This document shows, in pieces, positions 18,565 through 26,898 of a DNA stretch of 64,000 nt. How positions within the stretch are numbered: the stretch's first letter is position 1; each line of letters opens with the position of its first letter. Position numbers and translations under genes: made by a program. The stretch is taken from positions 6,324,001-6,388,000 of the forward strand of contig NZ_CP117460.1 in the NCBI RefSeq assembly GCF_030687145.1. Reading direction: 5' to 3'. This DNA is from Pseudomonas sp. FP1742 (GTDB lineage: Bacteria; Pseudomonadota; Gammaproteobacteria; Pseudomonadales; Pseudomonadaceae). Below the pieces are notes generated by a model. That model was not told the DNA's origin. It saw only the letters and a list, made by a program, of their open reading frames with translations, and made no database searches.

Positions 18565-18655
18565 TGCCCACGCTCTGCGTGGGCACACATCTTGTGATGC
18601 TCTGCGTCACGCCTCGACGCAGAGCGTCGTCGGTGGATGCATTCCCACGCAGAGC
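18565..18655. repeat. Palindromic repeat, CGCTCTGCGTGGG family
   Basis: GCCCACGCTCTGCGTGGGC is a self-complementary unit at 18566-18583, followed by GATGCTCTGCGTCACGC, then GACGCAGAGCGTC and TTCCCACGCAGAGCGTTGG in reverse. The set of alternating CTCTGCGT and ACGCAGAG units is a dispersed intergenic repeat seen in fluorescent pseudomonads. Here it separates the binding-protein gene from its permease gene. Confidence 0.75.
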
Positions 18656-18719
18656 GTTGGAACGATCAGGCCGGCAGGGACGTCGCCACTTCATTCGGTG
18701 GCGCAGTATATCGACAGAC

Positions 18720-19724
18720 TCAGTTCCAGCCGACCCGATCCATCATCCGGATCGCTTCAGCCTGACGCTTGCCGGCGATTTCCACCGGTAAGGTATCAGC
18801 CACGAACTTGCCCCAGCTCGCGACTTCAGCTGAAGGCTGAACAGCGGGGTTGGCCGGGAACTCCTGGTTCACGTCAGCAAAAATCTTTTGCGCTTCAGGC
18901 GTGGTCATCCACTCCACCAAAGCCTTGGCGGCTTCCGGGTGCGGGGCGTGTTTGGTCAGGCCAATGCCCGACAGGTTGACGTGCACGCCACGGTCGCCCT
19001 GATTCGGCCAGAACAGCTTCACCGGCAGGTCCGGCTTCTGTTTGTGCAGGCGGCCGTAGTAGTAAGTGTTGACGATGCCGACGTCGCACTGACCGGCGTT
19101 GATCGCCTCGAGTACGGCGATGTCGTCTGAGAATACATCGGTGGACAGGTTGTTGACCCAGCCCTTGAGGATCTTCTCGGTTTTCTCGGCGCCATGGACT
19201 TCGATCATGGTGGCGGTCAGGGACTGGTTGTAGACCTTCTTCGCCGTGCGCAGGCACAGGCGGCCTTCCCACTGTTTATCGGCCAGCGCCTCGTAGGTGG
19301 TCAGCTCACCGGGTTTCACCCGGTCGGTGGAGTAGGCGATGGTCCGCGCCCGCAGGCTCAGGCCGGTCCAGGCATGGGAGGACGCGCGGTATTGCAGCGG
19401 GATGTTGGCGTCGACCACCTTGGACGTGAACGGCTGGAGGATGCCCATCTGCTCGGCCTGCCAGAGGTTGCCGGCATCGACGGTCAGCAGCAGGTCGGCG
19501 GTGGCATTTTCGCCCTCGGCCTTGATCCGCTGCATCAGCGGCGCTTCCTTGTCGGTGATGAACTTCACCTGCACCCCGGTTTTCCGGGTGTAGGCGTCGA
19601 AGACCGGTTTGATCAGCTCATCGATACGCGAGGAGTAAACCACCACCTCGTCGGCGGCCTGGGCGGCGGTGCTGCCAATCAGGGTCAGGGCCAGTGCGGT
19701 CAGTAGACGCTTGGGTGCCAACAT
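18720..19724 (-). CDS. Ferric iron ABC transporter substrate-binding protein (FbpA/FutA type)
   Basis: 334 residues with a signal peptide ([23 protein letters not shown]). The mature protein starts [21 protein letters not shown] and contains TYYYGRL (about residues 220-226), where consecutive tyrosines bind Fe(III) in this family, plus [27 protein letters not shown] near the C-terminus, typical of FbpA-like periplasmic ferric-binding proteins. It is the first gene of the importer with the permease at 16924-18540. A probable Fur box lies 33 bases upstream of the start, so iron repression is expected. Confidence 0.93.
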   Translation of the reverse strand: MLAPKRLLTALALTLIGSTAAQAADEVVVYSSRIDELIKPVFDAYTRKTGVQVKFITDKEAPLMQRIKAEGENATADLLLTVDAGNLWQAEQMGILQPFTSKVVDANIPLQYRASSHAWTGLSLRARTIAYSTDRVKPGELTTYEALADKQWEGRLCLRTAKKVYNQSLTATMIEVHGAEKTEKILKGWVNNLSTDVFSDDIAVLEAINAGQCDVGIVNTYYYGRLHKQKPDLPVKLFWPNQGDRGVHVNLSGIGLTKHAPHPEAAKALVEWMTTPEAQKIFADVNQEFPANPAVQPSAEVASWGKFVADTLPVEIAGKRQAEAIRMMDRVGWN

Positions 19725-19756
19725 GGAAGCGCTCTCTCGAATGGGGAAGTGAGGCT

Positions 19757-19777
19757 AAATGATAAGGACTCACATTT
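19757..19777. promoter_or_regulatory. Probable Fur box upstream of the ferric-iron binding protein gene
   Basis: The 21-base site reads AAATGATAAGG then ACTCACATTT on the plus strand, matching the extended Pseudomonas-type Fur palindrome (AAATGATAAT-A-ATTATCATTT) at about 16 of 21 positions, with intact AAATG/CATTT outer arms. It sits 33-53 bases before the start codon at 19724, a normal promoter position. Confidence 0.65.
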
Positions 19778-19854
19778 CGCTTCTCAATCGAACAGTGGGC
19801 GGAGGAGTTACCAGATGTTGCACAGCTTTGAAATGTGCGTTGAATGTGCCACCG

Positions 19855-19923
19855 CCTTCGCGAGCAAGCCCGCTCCCACATTTGGAATGCATTTCAATGT
19901 GGGAGCGGGCTTGCTCGCGAAGA
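19855..19923. repeat. REPIN (GTGGGAGCGGGCTTG family), outward arrangement
   Basis: CTTCGCGAGCAAGCCCGCTC at 19855 onward and its reverse complement ending at 19923, with only about 18 bases between. The two units are in the opposite relative order (tail to tail) to those at 4694, 10923 and 54271. Confidence 0.88.
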
Positions 19924-19946
19924 GGCCATCAACCGCAGCGAAGATG

Positions 19947-21170
19947 TCAGGCCTTGGCAAGCGCCGGCAGATCCCCAATCAACCCAAGCGCTTCGCGCAC
20001 GAACAACGCCTTGGCCTCGGGCATCTGGTCGACCATCTTCAACCCGGTATTACGCAACCAGCGCACCGGCAACGGATCGGCCTGGAACAAACGCTCGAAC
20101 CCTTCCATCGCCGCCATCAGCGCCAGGTTGTGGGGCATGCGCCGACGCTCGTAGCGACTGAGCACTTTCACATCCGCCAGCCGCTCACCGCGCCCGGCCG
20201 CTTGCAGCAGCACTTCGGCCAACACCGCGGCATCGAGGAAACCGAGGTTCACGCCCTGCCCGGCCAGCGGATGGATGGTGTGGGCCGCGTCGCCGATCAG
20301 CGCCAGGCCTTCAGCCACATAACGCTTGGCATGACGCTGACGCAGCGGCACGCACAGACGCGGGTCGGCGCTGAGCACGGTGCCGAGGCAGCTTTCAAAG
20401 GCCCGCTCCAGCTCCTTGCAGAATCCTTCGTCGTCCAGCGCCATCAGGCGTTCGGCTTCGCTCGGCGTGGTCGACCAGACGATCGAGCACCAATCCTGCT
20501 GACCGTCCCGGTCCAACGGCAGGAACGCCAGCGGGCCGTTGTCGGTGAAACGCTGCCACGCGGTCATCTGATGCGATTTGGAACTGCGCACACTGGTGAC
20601 GATCGCGTGGTGCATGTAATCCCACTCGCGGGTCGCAACCCCGGTCAGGCGCCGCACCGCCGAGTTGGCGCCATCCGCCGCAATCACCAACGGTGCCCGC
20701 AGGGTGCGGCCATCGGCCAGGGTCAGCAGCCAGTCGTCACCGGAGCGGCGCATCTGCTCCAGACGCGCATTGGCCAGCATCCCGAGGTCGCAGTCGTGCA
20801 GCCGGTCGAGCAAGGCGTCCTGAACCACGCGGTTCTCGACGATATGCCCGAGCACGTCGGCATGCACACTGGTCGCCGAGAAATGGATCTGCCCGGTGCC
20901 GCTGCCGTCCCAGACGTGCATGTCGGTGTAGGGACTGCTGCGCCGGCCGGCGATGCCGTCCCAGACGCCCAGGCGTTCGAGTATGCGCTGGCTGGCCGCC
21001 GACAAGGCGCTTACCCGAGGCTCGAACGGCGCCTGCCCGTCGAAGGGTTTGACGCTCAGGGGGCTACCGTCCAGCAGCAGCACTTCGAGCCCACTGTTTT
21101 GTAGCGCCAGCGCCAGGGCGCTGCCGACCATTCCGGCCCCGACAATCAGCAGATCTGCGCGCATTTCCAT
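19947..21170 (-). CDS. ubiI: FAD-dependent ubiquinone biosynthesis hydroxylase (UbiI/VisC type)
   Basis: 407 residues, aromatic flavoprotein hydroxylase family. N-terminal dinucleotide-binding LLIVGAGMVGSALALALQ; central DG motif (LVIAADGANSAVRR) and C-terminal GDAAHTIHPLAGQGVNLGFLDA FAD site. UbiI hydroxylates C5 of the ubiquinone ring precursor; UbiF, UbiI and UbiH are paralogues, so the assignment rests on gene context: it follows pepP-ubiH as in P. aeruginosa, where the corresponding gene is ubiI. The 109-base gap to ubiH has no gene. Confidence 0.85.
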   Translation of the reverse strand: MEMRADLLIVGAGMVGSALALALQNSGLEVLLLDGSPLSVKPFDGQAPFEPRVSALSAASQRILERLGVWDGIAGRRSSPYTDMHVWDGSGTGQIHFSATSVHADVLGHIVENRVVQDALLDRLHDCDLGMLANARLEQMRRSGDDWLLTLADGRTLRAPLVIAADGANSAVRRLTGVATREWDYMHHAIVTSVRSSKSHQMTAWQRFTDNGPLAFLPLDRDGQQDWCSIVWSTTPSEAERLMALDDEGFCKELERAFESCLGTVLSADPRLCVPLRQRHAKRYVAEGLALIGDAAHTIHPLAGQGVNLGFLDAAVLAEVLLQAAGRGERLADVKVLSRYERRRMPHNLALMAAMEGFERLFQADPLPVRWLRNTGLKMVDQMPEAKALFVREALGLIGDLPALAKA

Positions 21171-21279
21171 GCTTTAAGCCTGTCTCGCTTGCGGCGCGGG
21201 CCGCACGTAAAGGAGTTTCTCGACGCACGCCACCAAGGTGCCTGCGCCGTCGTGAATATCGATTGGGTTCGCCAGCCAC

Positions 21280-22467
21280 TCAAACATCGGAACGCGTACC
21301 CAGGCCCATGGCCTGCCGGGCAAACCAGCGCTTGGCCGGCGGCAGCAGATCGAGGCCGAGCAGGCCGATGTTGCGACCCAGGGAAACCAGCGGCTGGGTG
21401 CTGCCGAACAGCCGGGTGACCTGATCGGAGAAACCCACGGTCAGGCTCTGGTCCAGCCGCTGGCGCTCGCGATAAGCCTGCAAGGTGGCAAAATCGCCGG
21501 GGGCTGTCTCGCTGCCCAACAAACTGTCGGCCAACGCCTGGGCATCGCGCAGGGACAGGTTGAACCCTTGCCCGGCAATCGGATGCAGGCTGTGGGCGGC
21601 GTTGCCGAGGATCGCCAGATGCGGCCGGACTTGTTCCTCGGACTCGATCAGCGACAACGGATACAAATTCCGCGCGCCAACCTGTTTCAGCGTGCCGAGG
21701 CGATAACCGAACACGCCCTGCAACTCGCTGAGAAAGCTGCGCTCATCAAGGGCCGCCAGCCGTTGCGCGTCCATGCCCAGACGGGTCCAGACCAAGGCGC
21801 AGCGGTTTTCCGGCAACGGCAGCAAAGCCATCGGGCCGTCATCGGTGAAGCGCTCGAAAGCCATGCCGTTGTGCGCTTCGCTCGGCGTGATGTTGGCGAT
21901 CAGCGCACTCTGGTTGTACGGGCGTGTTTTGATGCCGATCCCCAATTGTTCACGCAGCCCCGAACGCCCGCCATCGGCCAGCACCGCGAGGTCGCATTCC
22001 AGCAGGGTTTCATCGTTGAGGGTCAGGCGATAGCCGTCGGTCAGCGGTTCCATGCCGGTGACTTCCGCCGGGCAGCGCCAACTGATCACATCCTTGTCCA
22101 GACCTTGCCAGAGGCATTGGCCGAGCCAGGCGTTTTCCACCACATAACCCAGCGCCGGAACGCCCTCTTCCATCGCCGACAGTCGCGCGGTGGAGAAACG
22201 CCCACGGTCGGAGACATGAATCTGCTTGATCGGCTCGGCGCGGCGGGAGATTTCCTGCCACACGCCCAAGCGCTGATAAATCTGCCGGGCCCCGTAGGAC
22301 AGCGCCGAAGAACGAGCGTCGTAACTCGGTTGATAGCTATCGCCGGGGGCAAAGGGTTCGATCAGCACGATCTTCCAGCCACGGGCCTTGGCCCCGGCCT
22401 GCAACGCCAACGCCAGGCTGGCGCCGACCAGGCCACCGCCGATGATTGCCAGATTGACTCGACTCAT
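21280..22467 (-). CDS. ubiH: 2-octaprenyl-6-methoxyphenol hydroxylase (ubiquinone C1 hydroxylase)
   Basis: 395 residues, same flavoprotein family as the gene that follows. FAD-binding start NLAIIGGGLVGASLALALQ; LAVLADGGRSGLREQL; and GNAAHSLHPIAGQGFNLSLRDA, where Asn replaces the usual Asp of GDAAH, exactly as in E. coli UbiH. Its start codon overlaps the pepP stop by four bases (ATGA), so the two are translationally coupled. It acts in the aerobic ubiquinone pathway at the membrane. Confidence 0.93.
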   Translation of the reverse strand: MSRVNLAIIGGGLVGASLALALQAGAKARGWKIVLIEPFAPGDSYQPSYDARSSALSYGARQIYQRLGVWQEISRRAEPIKQIHVSDRGRFSTARLSAMEEGVPALGYVVENAWLGQCLWQGLDKDVISWRCPAEVTGMEPLTDGYRLTLNDETLLECDLAVLADGGRSGLREQLGIGIKTRPYNQSALIANITPSEAHNGMAFERFTDDGPMALLPLPENRCALVWTRLGMDAQRLAALDERSFLSELQGVFGYRLGTLKQVGARNLYPLSLIESEEQVRPHLAILGNAAHSLHPIAGQGFNLSLRDAQALADSLLGSETAPGDFATLQAYRERQRLDQSLTVGFSDQVTRLFGSTQPLVSLGRNIGLLGLDLLPPAKRWFARQAMGLGTRSDV

Positions 22468-23798
22468 GCCGCTTGTGTCCGTGCGGCGGCCATCAAGGCC
22501 TCGATCTCGGCGACCGTTTTCGGCACGCCGTTCGTCAGGATTTCACAACCGGTTTTGGTGACCACCACGTCGTCCTCGATGCGCACGCCAATGCCGCGCC
22601 ATTTCTTCGCCACACTCTGGTTGTCCGGAGCAATGTAAATGCCCGGCTCCACTGTCAGCGCCATGCCGACTTCCAGTACGCGCCATTCGCCGCCGACCTT
22701 GTACTCGCCGACGTCATGCACATCCATGCCCAGCCAGTGGCCGGCGCGGTGCATATAAAACGCCTTGTAGGCTTCGCTGGCGATCAGTTCATCGACCTCG
22801 CCCTGCAACAGGCCCAACTTCACCAGGCCGCCAGTAATTACCCGGACCGTGGCTTCGTGTGCCTGATTCCAGTGTTTGTTCGGTGCGATCTCGGCAAACG
22901 CCGCTTCCTGGGACGCCAGCACCAGCTCATAGATCGCCTTCTGCTCCGGTGAATACTTGCCACTGACCGGCCAGGTGCGGGTGATGTCGCTGGCGTAGCA
23001 GTCGATCTCGCAACCGGCGTCGATCAGCACCAGGTCGCCATCCTTGAGCACCGCGTCATTCTGCTGGTAGTGCAGGATGCAGCTGTTGCGCCCGGCGGCG
23101 ACGATCGAACCATAGGCCGGCATCTTCGCCCCGCCCTTGCGGAATTCGTAATCGAGCTCGGCTTCGAGGCTGAACTCATGCAAACCGGCTCGGCTGGCCT
23201 GCATCGCCCGAATATGGGCCTGGGCGGAAATCCGCGCGGCTTCGCGCATCACCTTCACTTCTGCCGCCGATTTATACAGGCGCATGTCGTGCAGCAGATG
23301 ATCCAGGGCAACGAATTCGTTCGGCGGCTGGGCGCCGAGGTGCGCTTTAGAGCGAATCACGTTGATCCAGTCCATCAGGTGCCGATCGAATTCCGGATTG
23401 CTGCCCATGGCCGAATACACCCGGTCGCGGCCTTCAATCAGGCCCGGCAGGATGTCGTCGATGTCGGTGATCGGGAACGCGTCATCGGCGCCATAATCGC
23501 GGATCGCGCCTTCCTGACCGGCACGCAGGCCGTCCCACAGCTCGCGTTCGGCATTGCGCTCACGGCAAAACAGCACGTATTCGCCATGTTCGCGACCGGG
23601 CATCAATACGATGACGGCCTGAGGCTCGGGAAACCCGCTGAGGTACTGGAAGTCGCTGTCCTGACGGTAGACGTGCTCGACATCGCGGTTGCGAATGGCC
23701 ACCGCAGCGGCAGGCAGGATGGCGATGCTGTTGGGTTCCATCTGCGCCATCAGGGCCTTGCGGCGACGGCTGTATTCCGATTTCGGGATATGAATCAT
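22464..23798 (-). CDS. pepP: Xaa-Pro aminopeptidase P (M24B)
   Basis: 444 residues. Cleaves N-terminal residues followed by proline. N-terminal AMP_N domain (IPKSEYSRRRKALMAQM) then the pita-bread domain with two-metal ligands in LVLIDAGCEIDCYASDITRTW (both Asp), HRAGHWLGMDVHDVG (His), LTVEPGIYI (Glu) and RIEDDVVVT (Glu). It lies between ygfB and ubiH in a conserved gammaproteobacterial operon, 30 bases after ygfB. Confidence 0.96.
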   Translation of the reverse strand: MIHIPKSEYSRRRKALMAQMEPNSIAILPAAAVAIRNRDVEHVYRQDSDFQYLSGFPEPQAVIVLMPGREHGEYVLFCRERNAERELWDGLRAGQEGAIRDYGADDAFPITDIDDILPGLIEGRDRVYSAMGSNPEFDRHLMDWINVIRSKAHLGAQPPNEFVALDHLLHDMRLYKSAAEVKVMREAARISAQAHIRAMQASRAGLHEFSLEAELDYEFRKGGAKMPAYGSIVAAGRNSCILHYQQNDAVLKDGDLVLIDAGCEIDCYASDITRTWPVSGKYSPEQKAIYELVLASQEAAFAEIAPNKHWNQAHEATVRVITGGLVKLGLLQGEVDELIASEAYKAFYMHRAGHWLGMDVHDVGEYKVGGEWRVLEVGMALTVEPGIYIAPDNQSVAKKWRGIGVRIEDDVVVTKTGCEILTNGVPKTVAEIEALMAAARTQAA

Positions 23799-23828
23799 GG
23801 GCAGATGGCGTTCCCTGGCACGCGATTA

Positions 23829-24383
23829 TTAATGCAACGACGGTTTGGCAGCCGCTTCGTCGGTTTTTTTGGTTTCGGTGAACAGCAGCAGCGGCGCGAC
23901 GCGCAGGTATTCCATGACTTCCATGTAGTCGCTTTCACCGTCGTCGGACTCTTCCAGGGCGTCTTGCACCTGGGCGATGGCGGCCAGATCCTGCAGCACT
24001 TCGGTGGCTTCGGTGCTCAGGGCATACTCGCGGCGGGTCAGACCGAAGCCGGTAAGGAAGCCCTGGCACCACTGGCCCAGTGCGGCCGCGCGCTCGGTGA
24101 GCGGCGCGTCGTCGCTCGGCAGCAGCAGAACAACGGTCATGTCGTCGCTGGTCAGCTCGCCCTTGACCATCTCTTGCAGGCCGATCAAGGCGTTGCGAAC
24201 GTTGTCTTGCGGCTCGCCTTCGAGCAGCTCGGCGGCGTCTGCCAGCCAGCTGTCGGCATCGAAACCGGCACCGGCGCAACTGCGGCCGAGCAACAAGCCA
24301 TGCAGTTCGGCAGGCGAGACGGGATGGCCGCTGGTGCTCAGCAGGGTGGCGAAGGCTTGGTACGGAGAATTCTGAATGGGCAT
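23829..24383 (-). CDS. YgfB/YecA family protein (UPF0149)
   Basis: 184 residues, all-helical. [19 protein letters not shown] start, [16 protein letters not shown], and [11 protein letters not shown] are typical of UPF0149. First gene of the ygfB-pepP-ubiH-ubiI operon, divergent from the zapB-like gene (125 bases between starts). In P. aeruginosa a YgfB homologue represses an alternative ampC-inducing pathway (ampDh3, via AlpA); whether this one does so cannot be told. Confidence 0.92.
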   Translation of the reverse strand: MPIQNSPYQAFATLLSTSGHPVSPAELHGLLLGRSCAGAGFDADSWLADAAELLEGEPQDNVRNALIGLQEMVKGELTSDDMTVVLLLPSDDAPLTERAAALGQWCQGFLTGFGLTRREYALSTEATEVLQDLAAIAQVQDALEESDDGESDYMEVMEYLRVAPLLLFTETKKTDEAAAKPSLH

Positions 24384-24508
24384 GGGTAGCTAGGCGCCAG
24401 ACGGCGCTATGTCTAGAATGAAGGCCTTGTATCCTACATCGACAGACTCGCCAAGACTATTAAAGGCTGTCCGCCAGCTACCTCCCATCAGACGAACACG
24501 TGGACACA

Positions 24509-24718
24509 ATGGAAGACACCGACCTGCAAGCGCTGATGGCCAGACTCGAGTTGCTGATTACTCGAGTCGAGCAACTTAAGAGTCAAAACGCACTCTTACT
24601 AGCTCAGGAAAAGACCTGGCGCGAGGAACGCGCGCACCTCATTGAAAAAAATGAAATCGCCCGGCGTAAGGTCGAATCGATGATTTCGCGCCTCAAGGCC
24701 CTGGAGCAAGACTCATGA
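24509..24718 (+). CDS. Small coiled-coil protein, TIGR02449/ZapB-like
   Basis: 69 residues from ATG 24509; a GTG at 24500 is an alternative start. The whole length is a heptad-rich coiled coil (ALMARLELLITRVEQLKSQNALL ... KVESMISRLKALE), charged and leucine-rich, like ZapB-type division proteins. Its stop overlaps the zapA ATG (ATGA, 24715-24718), which strongly suggests joint action with ZapA at the FtsZ ring. The presence in front of zapA is conserved in gammaproteobacteria. Confidence 0.88.
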   Translation: MEDTDLQALMARLELLITRVEQLKSQNALLLAQEKTWREERAHLIEKNEIARRKVESMISRLKALEQDS

Positions 24719-25032
24719 GTTCAAGTAATAGCGTTACTGTGCAGATCCTCGATAAAGAATATTCGATCATCTGCCCCCAGGAAGAGCGCAGCAATCTGAT
24801 CAGCGCCGCCCGCTACCTGGACGGCAAGATGCGCGAAATCCGCAGCAGCGGCAAAGTCATCGGTGCCGACCGCATTGCCGTGATGGCTGCGCTGAACATC
24901 ACCCACGATCTTCTGCACAAGGAAGAACGCCCGGATGTGCAGGCCAGCGGCTCGACCCGCGAGCAGGTTCGCGACCTGTTGGACCGCGTCGATCTGGTGC
25001 TGTCGACCGATCCGGATGTCACCAAGGGCTGA
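24715..25032 (+). CDS. zapA: Cell division protein ZapA
   Basis: 105 residues. N-terminal globular part SVTVQILDKEYSIICPQEERSNLISAARYLDGKM and the DRIAVMAALNITHDLL helix are ZapA hallmarks. ZapA bundles FtsZ filaments. It is translationally coupled to the ZapB-like gene and lies directly upstream of the 6S RNA gene. Confidence 0.96.
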   Translation: MSSSNSVTVQILDKEYSIICPQEERSNLISAARYLDGKMREIRSSGKVIGADRIAVMAALNITHDLLHKEERPDVQASGSTREQVRDLLDRVDLVLSTDPDVTKG

Positions 25033-25060
25033 TTCGCGTGACCGCTTGGGGTATACTCGC

Positions 25061-25242
25061 ATCACTCCCTGGGGTGCTTGCCAGTTGACCACGTCCCTGA
25101 GCCGATTCGCACTACCCTGGAAGTTGCACGTTGGGCTGGTGTGCATGTCCGCTAGACGGAAAGCCTTAAAGCCTACTGCATCTTCCACCTTGAACTTTCG
25201 GGTTCAAGGGCTACGTCGACAGCGGTTCATCCGGGGAGCCTG
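25061..25242 (+). ncRNA. ssrS: 6S RNA
   Basis: The sequence closely matches the known Pseudomonas 6S RNA: starts ATCACTCCCTGGGGTG, contains GCCGATTCGCACTACCC and GGTGTGCATGTCCGCTAGAC, and ends CATCCGGGGAGCCT. The two ends pair to form the closing stem around the central open bubble by which 6S RNA binds sigma70 RNA polymerase. A TATACT -10 element lies at 25052-25057, seven bases or less before the start. It lies between zapA and the folate cyclo-ligase gene, the same order as in E. coli and P. aeruginosa. The 5' end is accurate to a few bases. Confidence 0.96.
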
Positions 25243-25328
25243 ATTTCAATCCGATGCCGGTTTTCATACCGGCATCGGCGTGTTTACGGGTACGCTTTCG
25301 GTACTCGCACTTTCCGAAGCCTGAATCC

Positions 25329-25934
25329 ATGACCGAACCTGCGCTGCTGCCCCGCCCGCAACTTCGACGCATGCTGCGCAAGGCCCGCCGCGCACTGACA
25401 CCCAGTCAGCAGCGCGAGGCCGCTCGCGGGCTGTATAAACAATTGGCCCGGCACCCGCTGTTCCGCCGCGCAAAACACATCTCCCTGTACCTGCCCACCG
25501 ACGGTGAAATCGATCCGCGCCTGCTGATGCGTGCCGCGCAACGTCGGGGGAAAGCCACGTACCTGCCGGTACTCAGCGCCTGGCCGCGAACCAAAATGGT
25601 GTTCCAGCGGATTCGTCCCGGCGAAAAGCTCAAACCCAACCGCTTCCGTATCCCCGAACCAAGGCACAACATCGCCCGGCAACGCAAGGTCTGGGCGCTG
25701 GACCTGGTGTTGCTGCCGTTGGTGGGGTTTGACGATGTCGGCGGACGCCTGGGGATGGGCGGGGGCTTCTACGACCGAAGCCTGGCGTATCTGGCGCGCC
25801 GCAAGAACTGGCGCAAGCCGACGCTGCTGGGTCTGGCCCACGAATGTCAGAAGGTTCAACGATTGGCTCAGGCGAGCTGGGATGTACCGTTGCAGGGCAC
25901 GGTCACTGACAAGGCGTGGTATTTCGCGGGCTAG
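25329..25934 (+). CDS. 5-formyltetrahydrofolate cyclo-ligase
   Basis: 201 residues from ATG 25329 (MTEPALLPRPQLRRMLRKARRAL). The frame is open to 25254 but the extra part overlaps the end region of 6S RNA and has no family match. ATP-binding signature GGRLGMGGGFYDRSL and the N-terminal KARRALTPSQQREAA are diagnostic. Converts 5-formyl-THF to 5,10-methenyl-THF. Co-transcription with 6S RNA, as for E. coli ygfA, is likely. Called ygfA or fau in other species. Confidence 0.94.
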   Translation: MTEPALLPRPQLRRMLRKARRALTPSQQREAARGLYKQLARHPLFRRAKHISLYLPTDGEIDPRLLMRAAQRRGKATYLPVLSAWPRTKMVFQRIRPGEKLKPNRFRIPEPRHNIARQRKVWALDLVLLPLVGFDDVGGRLGMGGGFYDRSLAYLARRKNWRKPTLLGLAHECQKVQRLAQASWDVPLQGTVTDKAWYFAG

Positions 25935-25969
25935 ACGCCACTGATCTCAGCGGCGTCCAGGCGACAGGT

Positions 25970-26119
25970 TCAGCGCTTGAAGGCCGACGGCTGTTGCTGC
26001 GCGATCTCGACGGGAGCATCGGGTTTGTTGTTCCACAGGCTTTGGGCATAGCCGGTGGTCACGACACCAAGGCCGAATAAAATAACCAAAATCCATAGTA
26101 AATCCGGTTTGCGTTTCAT
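25970..26119 (-). CDS. Small single-pass membrane protein, 49 residues
   Basis: The reverse strand reads MKRKPDLLWILVILFGLGVV, then a short periplasmic tail ending QQQPSAFKR before the stop. Positively charged start, one membrane helix (about residues 7-24), then a polar tail. A GGGGG/GGCAATCG sequence precedes the ATG, with no strong ribosome site. A short protein of this type is often annotated next to the cyclo-ligase gene in pseudomonads, from memory. Function unknown. It is tail to tail with the cyclo-ligase, 35 bases apart. Confidence 0.75.
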   Translation of the reverse strand: MKRKPDLLWILVILFGLGVVTTGYAQSLWNNKPDAPVEIAQQQPSAFKR

Positions 26120-26319
26120 CGATTGCCCCCCAAAGGCACATCAACACGATGACAGCAGCGGTTTCCGTTGTAGGTGTAGGCCGTGCAGCAGCGTCAAGCT
26201 AAGAAGGCCGGCATTTTGCGACAACGTGAACCGACACGCAAACGCTGGCGTCAACCGACTGTCGGTTTGTCATAAAATTGCCCGACCGCTTGCCCATTCA
26301 CCTCGCAAGGAGCAAAACC

Positions 26320-26769
26320 ATGGCCTATTGGCTGATGAAATCCGAGCCCGACGAACTCTCCATCAAAGACCTGGAGAAGCTTGGCCAAGCGCGCTGGGAC
26401 GGGGTTCGCAACTACCAGGCACGCAACTTTTTACGGGCCATGGCGGTGGGCGATGAGTTTTTTTTCTATCACTCCAGCTGCCCGGAGCCGGGGATTGCCG
26501 GGATCGGAAAGATTGTCGAGGCCGCGTATCCGGACCCGACGGCGCTGGAGCCCGAGAGTCATTACTTCGATCCGAAGGCCACTGCCGAAAAAAACGCCTG
26601 GAGCGCGATCGATGTCGCTCACGTCGAGACGTTTTCCAGGGTGCTGAAGCTCGATTATCTGAAACAGCAAACGGCGCTGGCCGAAATGCCACTGGTACAG
26701 AAAGGCTCGCGGCTGTCGGTGATGCCGGTGACAGCCGAACAATGGGCAGCGGTGCTTGATTTGCGTTAA
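26320..26769 (+). CDS. EVE domain protein
   Basis: 149 residues from ATG 26320 (MAYWLMKSEPDELSIKDLE), with an AAGGAG site upstream. WLMKSEP, WDGVRNYQARNFLRAM, DEFFFYHSSCPEPGIAGIGKIVEAAYPD and SRVLKLDYLK are the classic EVE-domain blocks. EVE domains belong to the PUA-like superfamily and bind modified bases in DNA or RNA; stand-alone bacterial EVE proteins have no defined cellular role. The gene is monocistronic. Confidence 0.93.
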   Translation: MAYWLMKSEPDELSIKDLEKLGQARWDGVRNYQARNFLRAMAVGDEFFFYHSSCPEPGIAGIGKIVEAAYPDPTALEPESHYFDPKATAEKNAWSAIDVAHVETFSRVLKLDYLKQQTALAEMPLVQKGSRLSVMPVTAEQWAAVLDLR

Positions 26770-26898
26770 ATAGTGCACAACCGCCGGTCACGCTGGCTTA
26801 CCTTGCCAACCGGTCAGGCTTGCCACTCAGTTGACTGACATCAAAGTGCTCAAGCGCTTTGCTGTCAGACTGGGACGCAATAGACGCAGGATGCCGAC

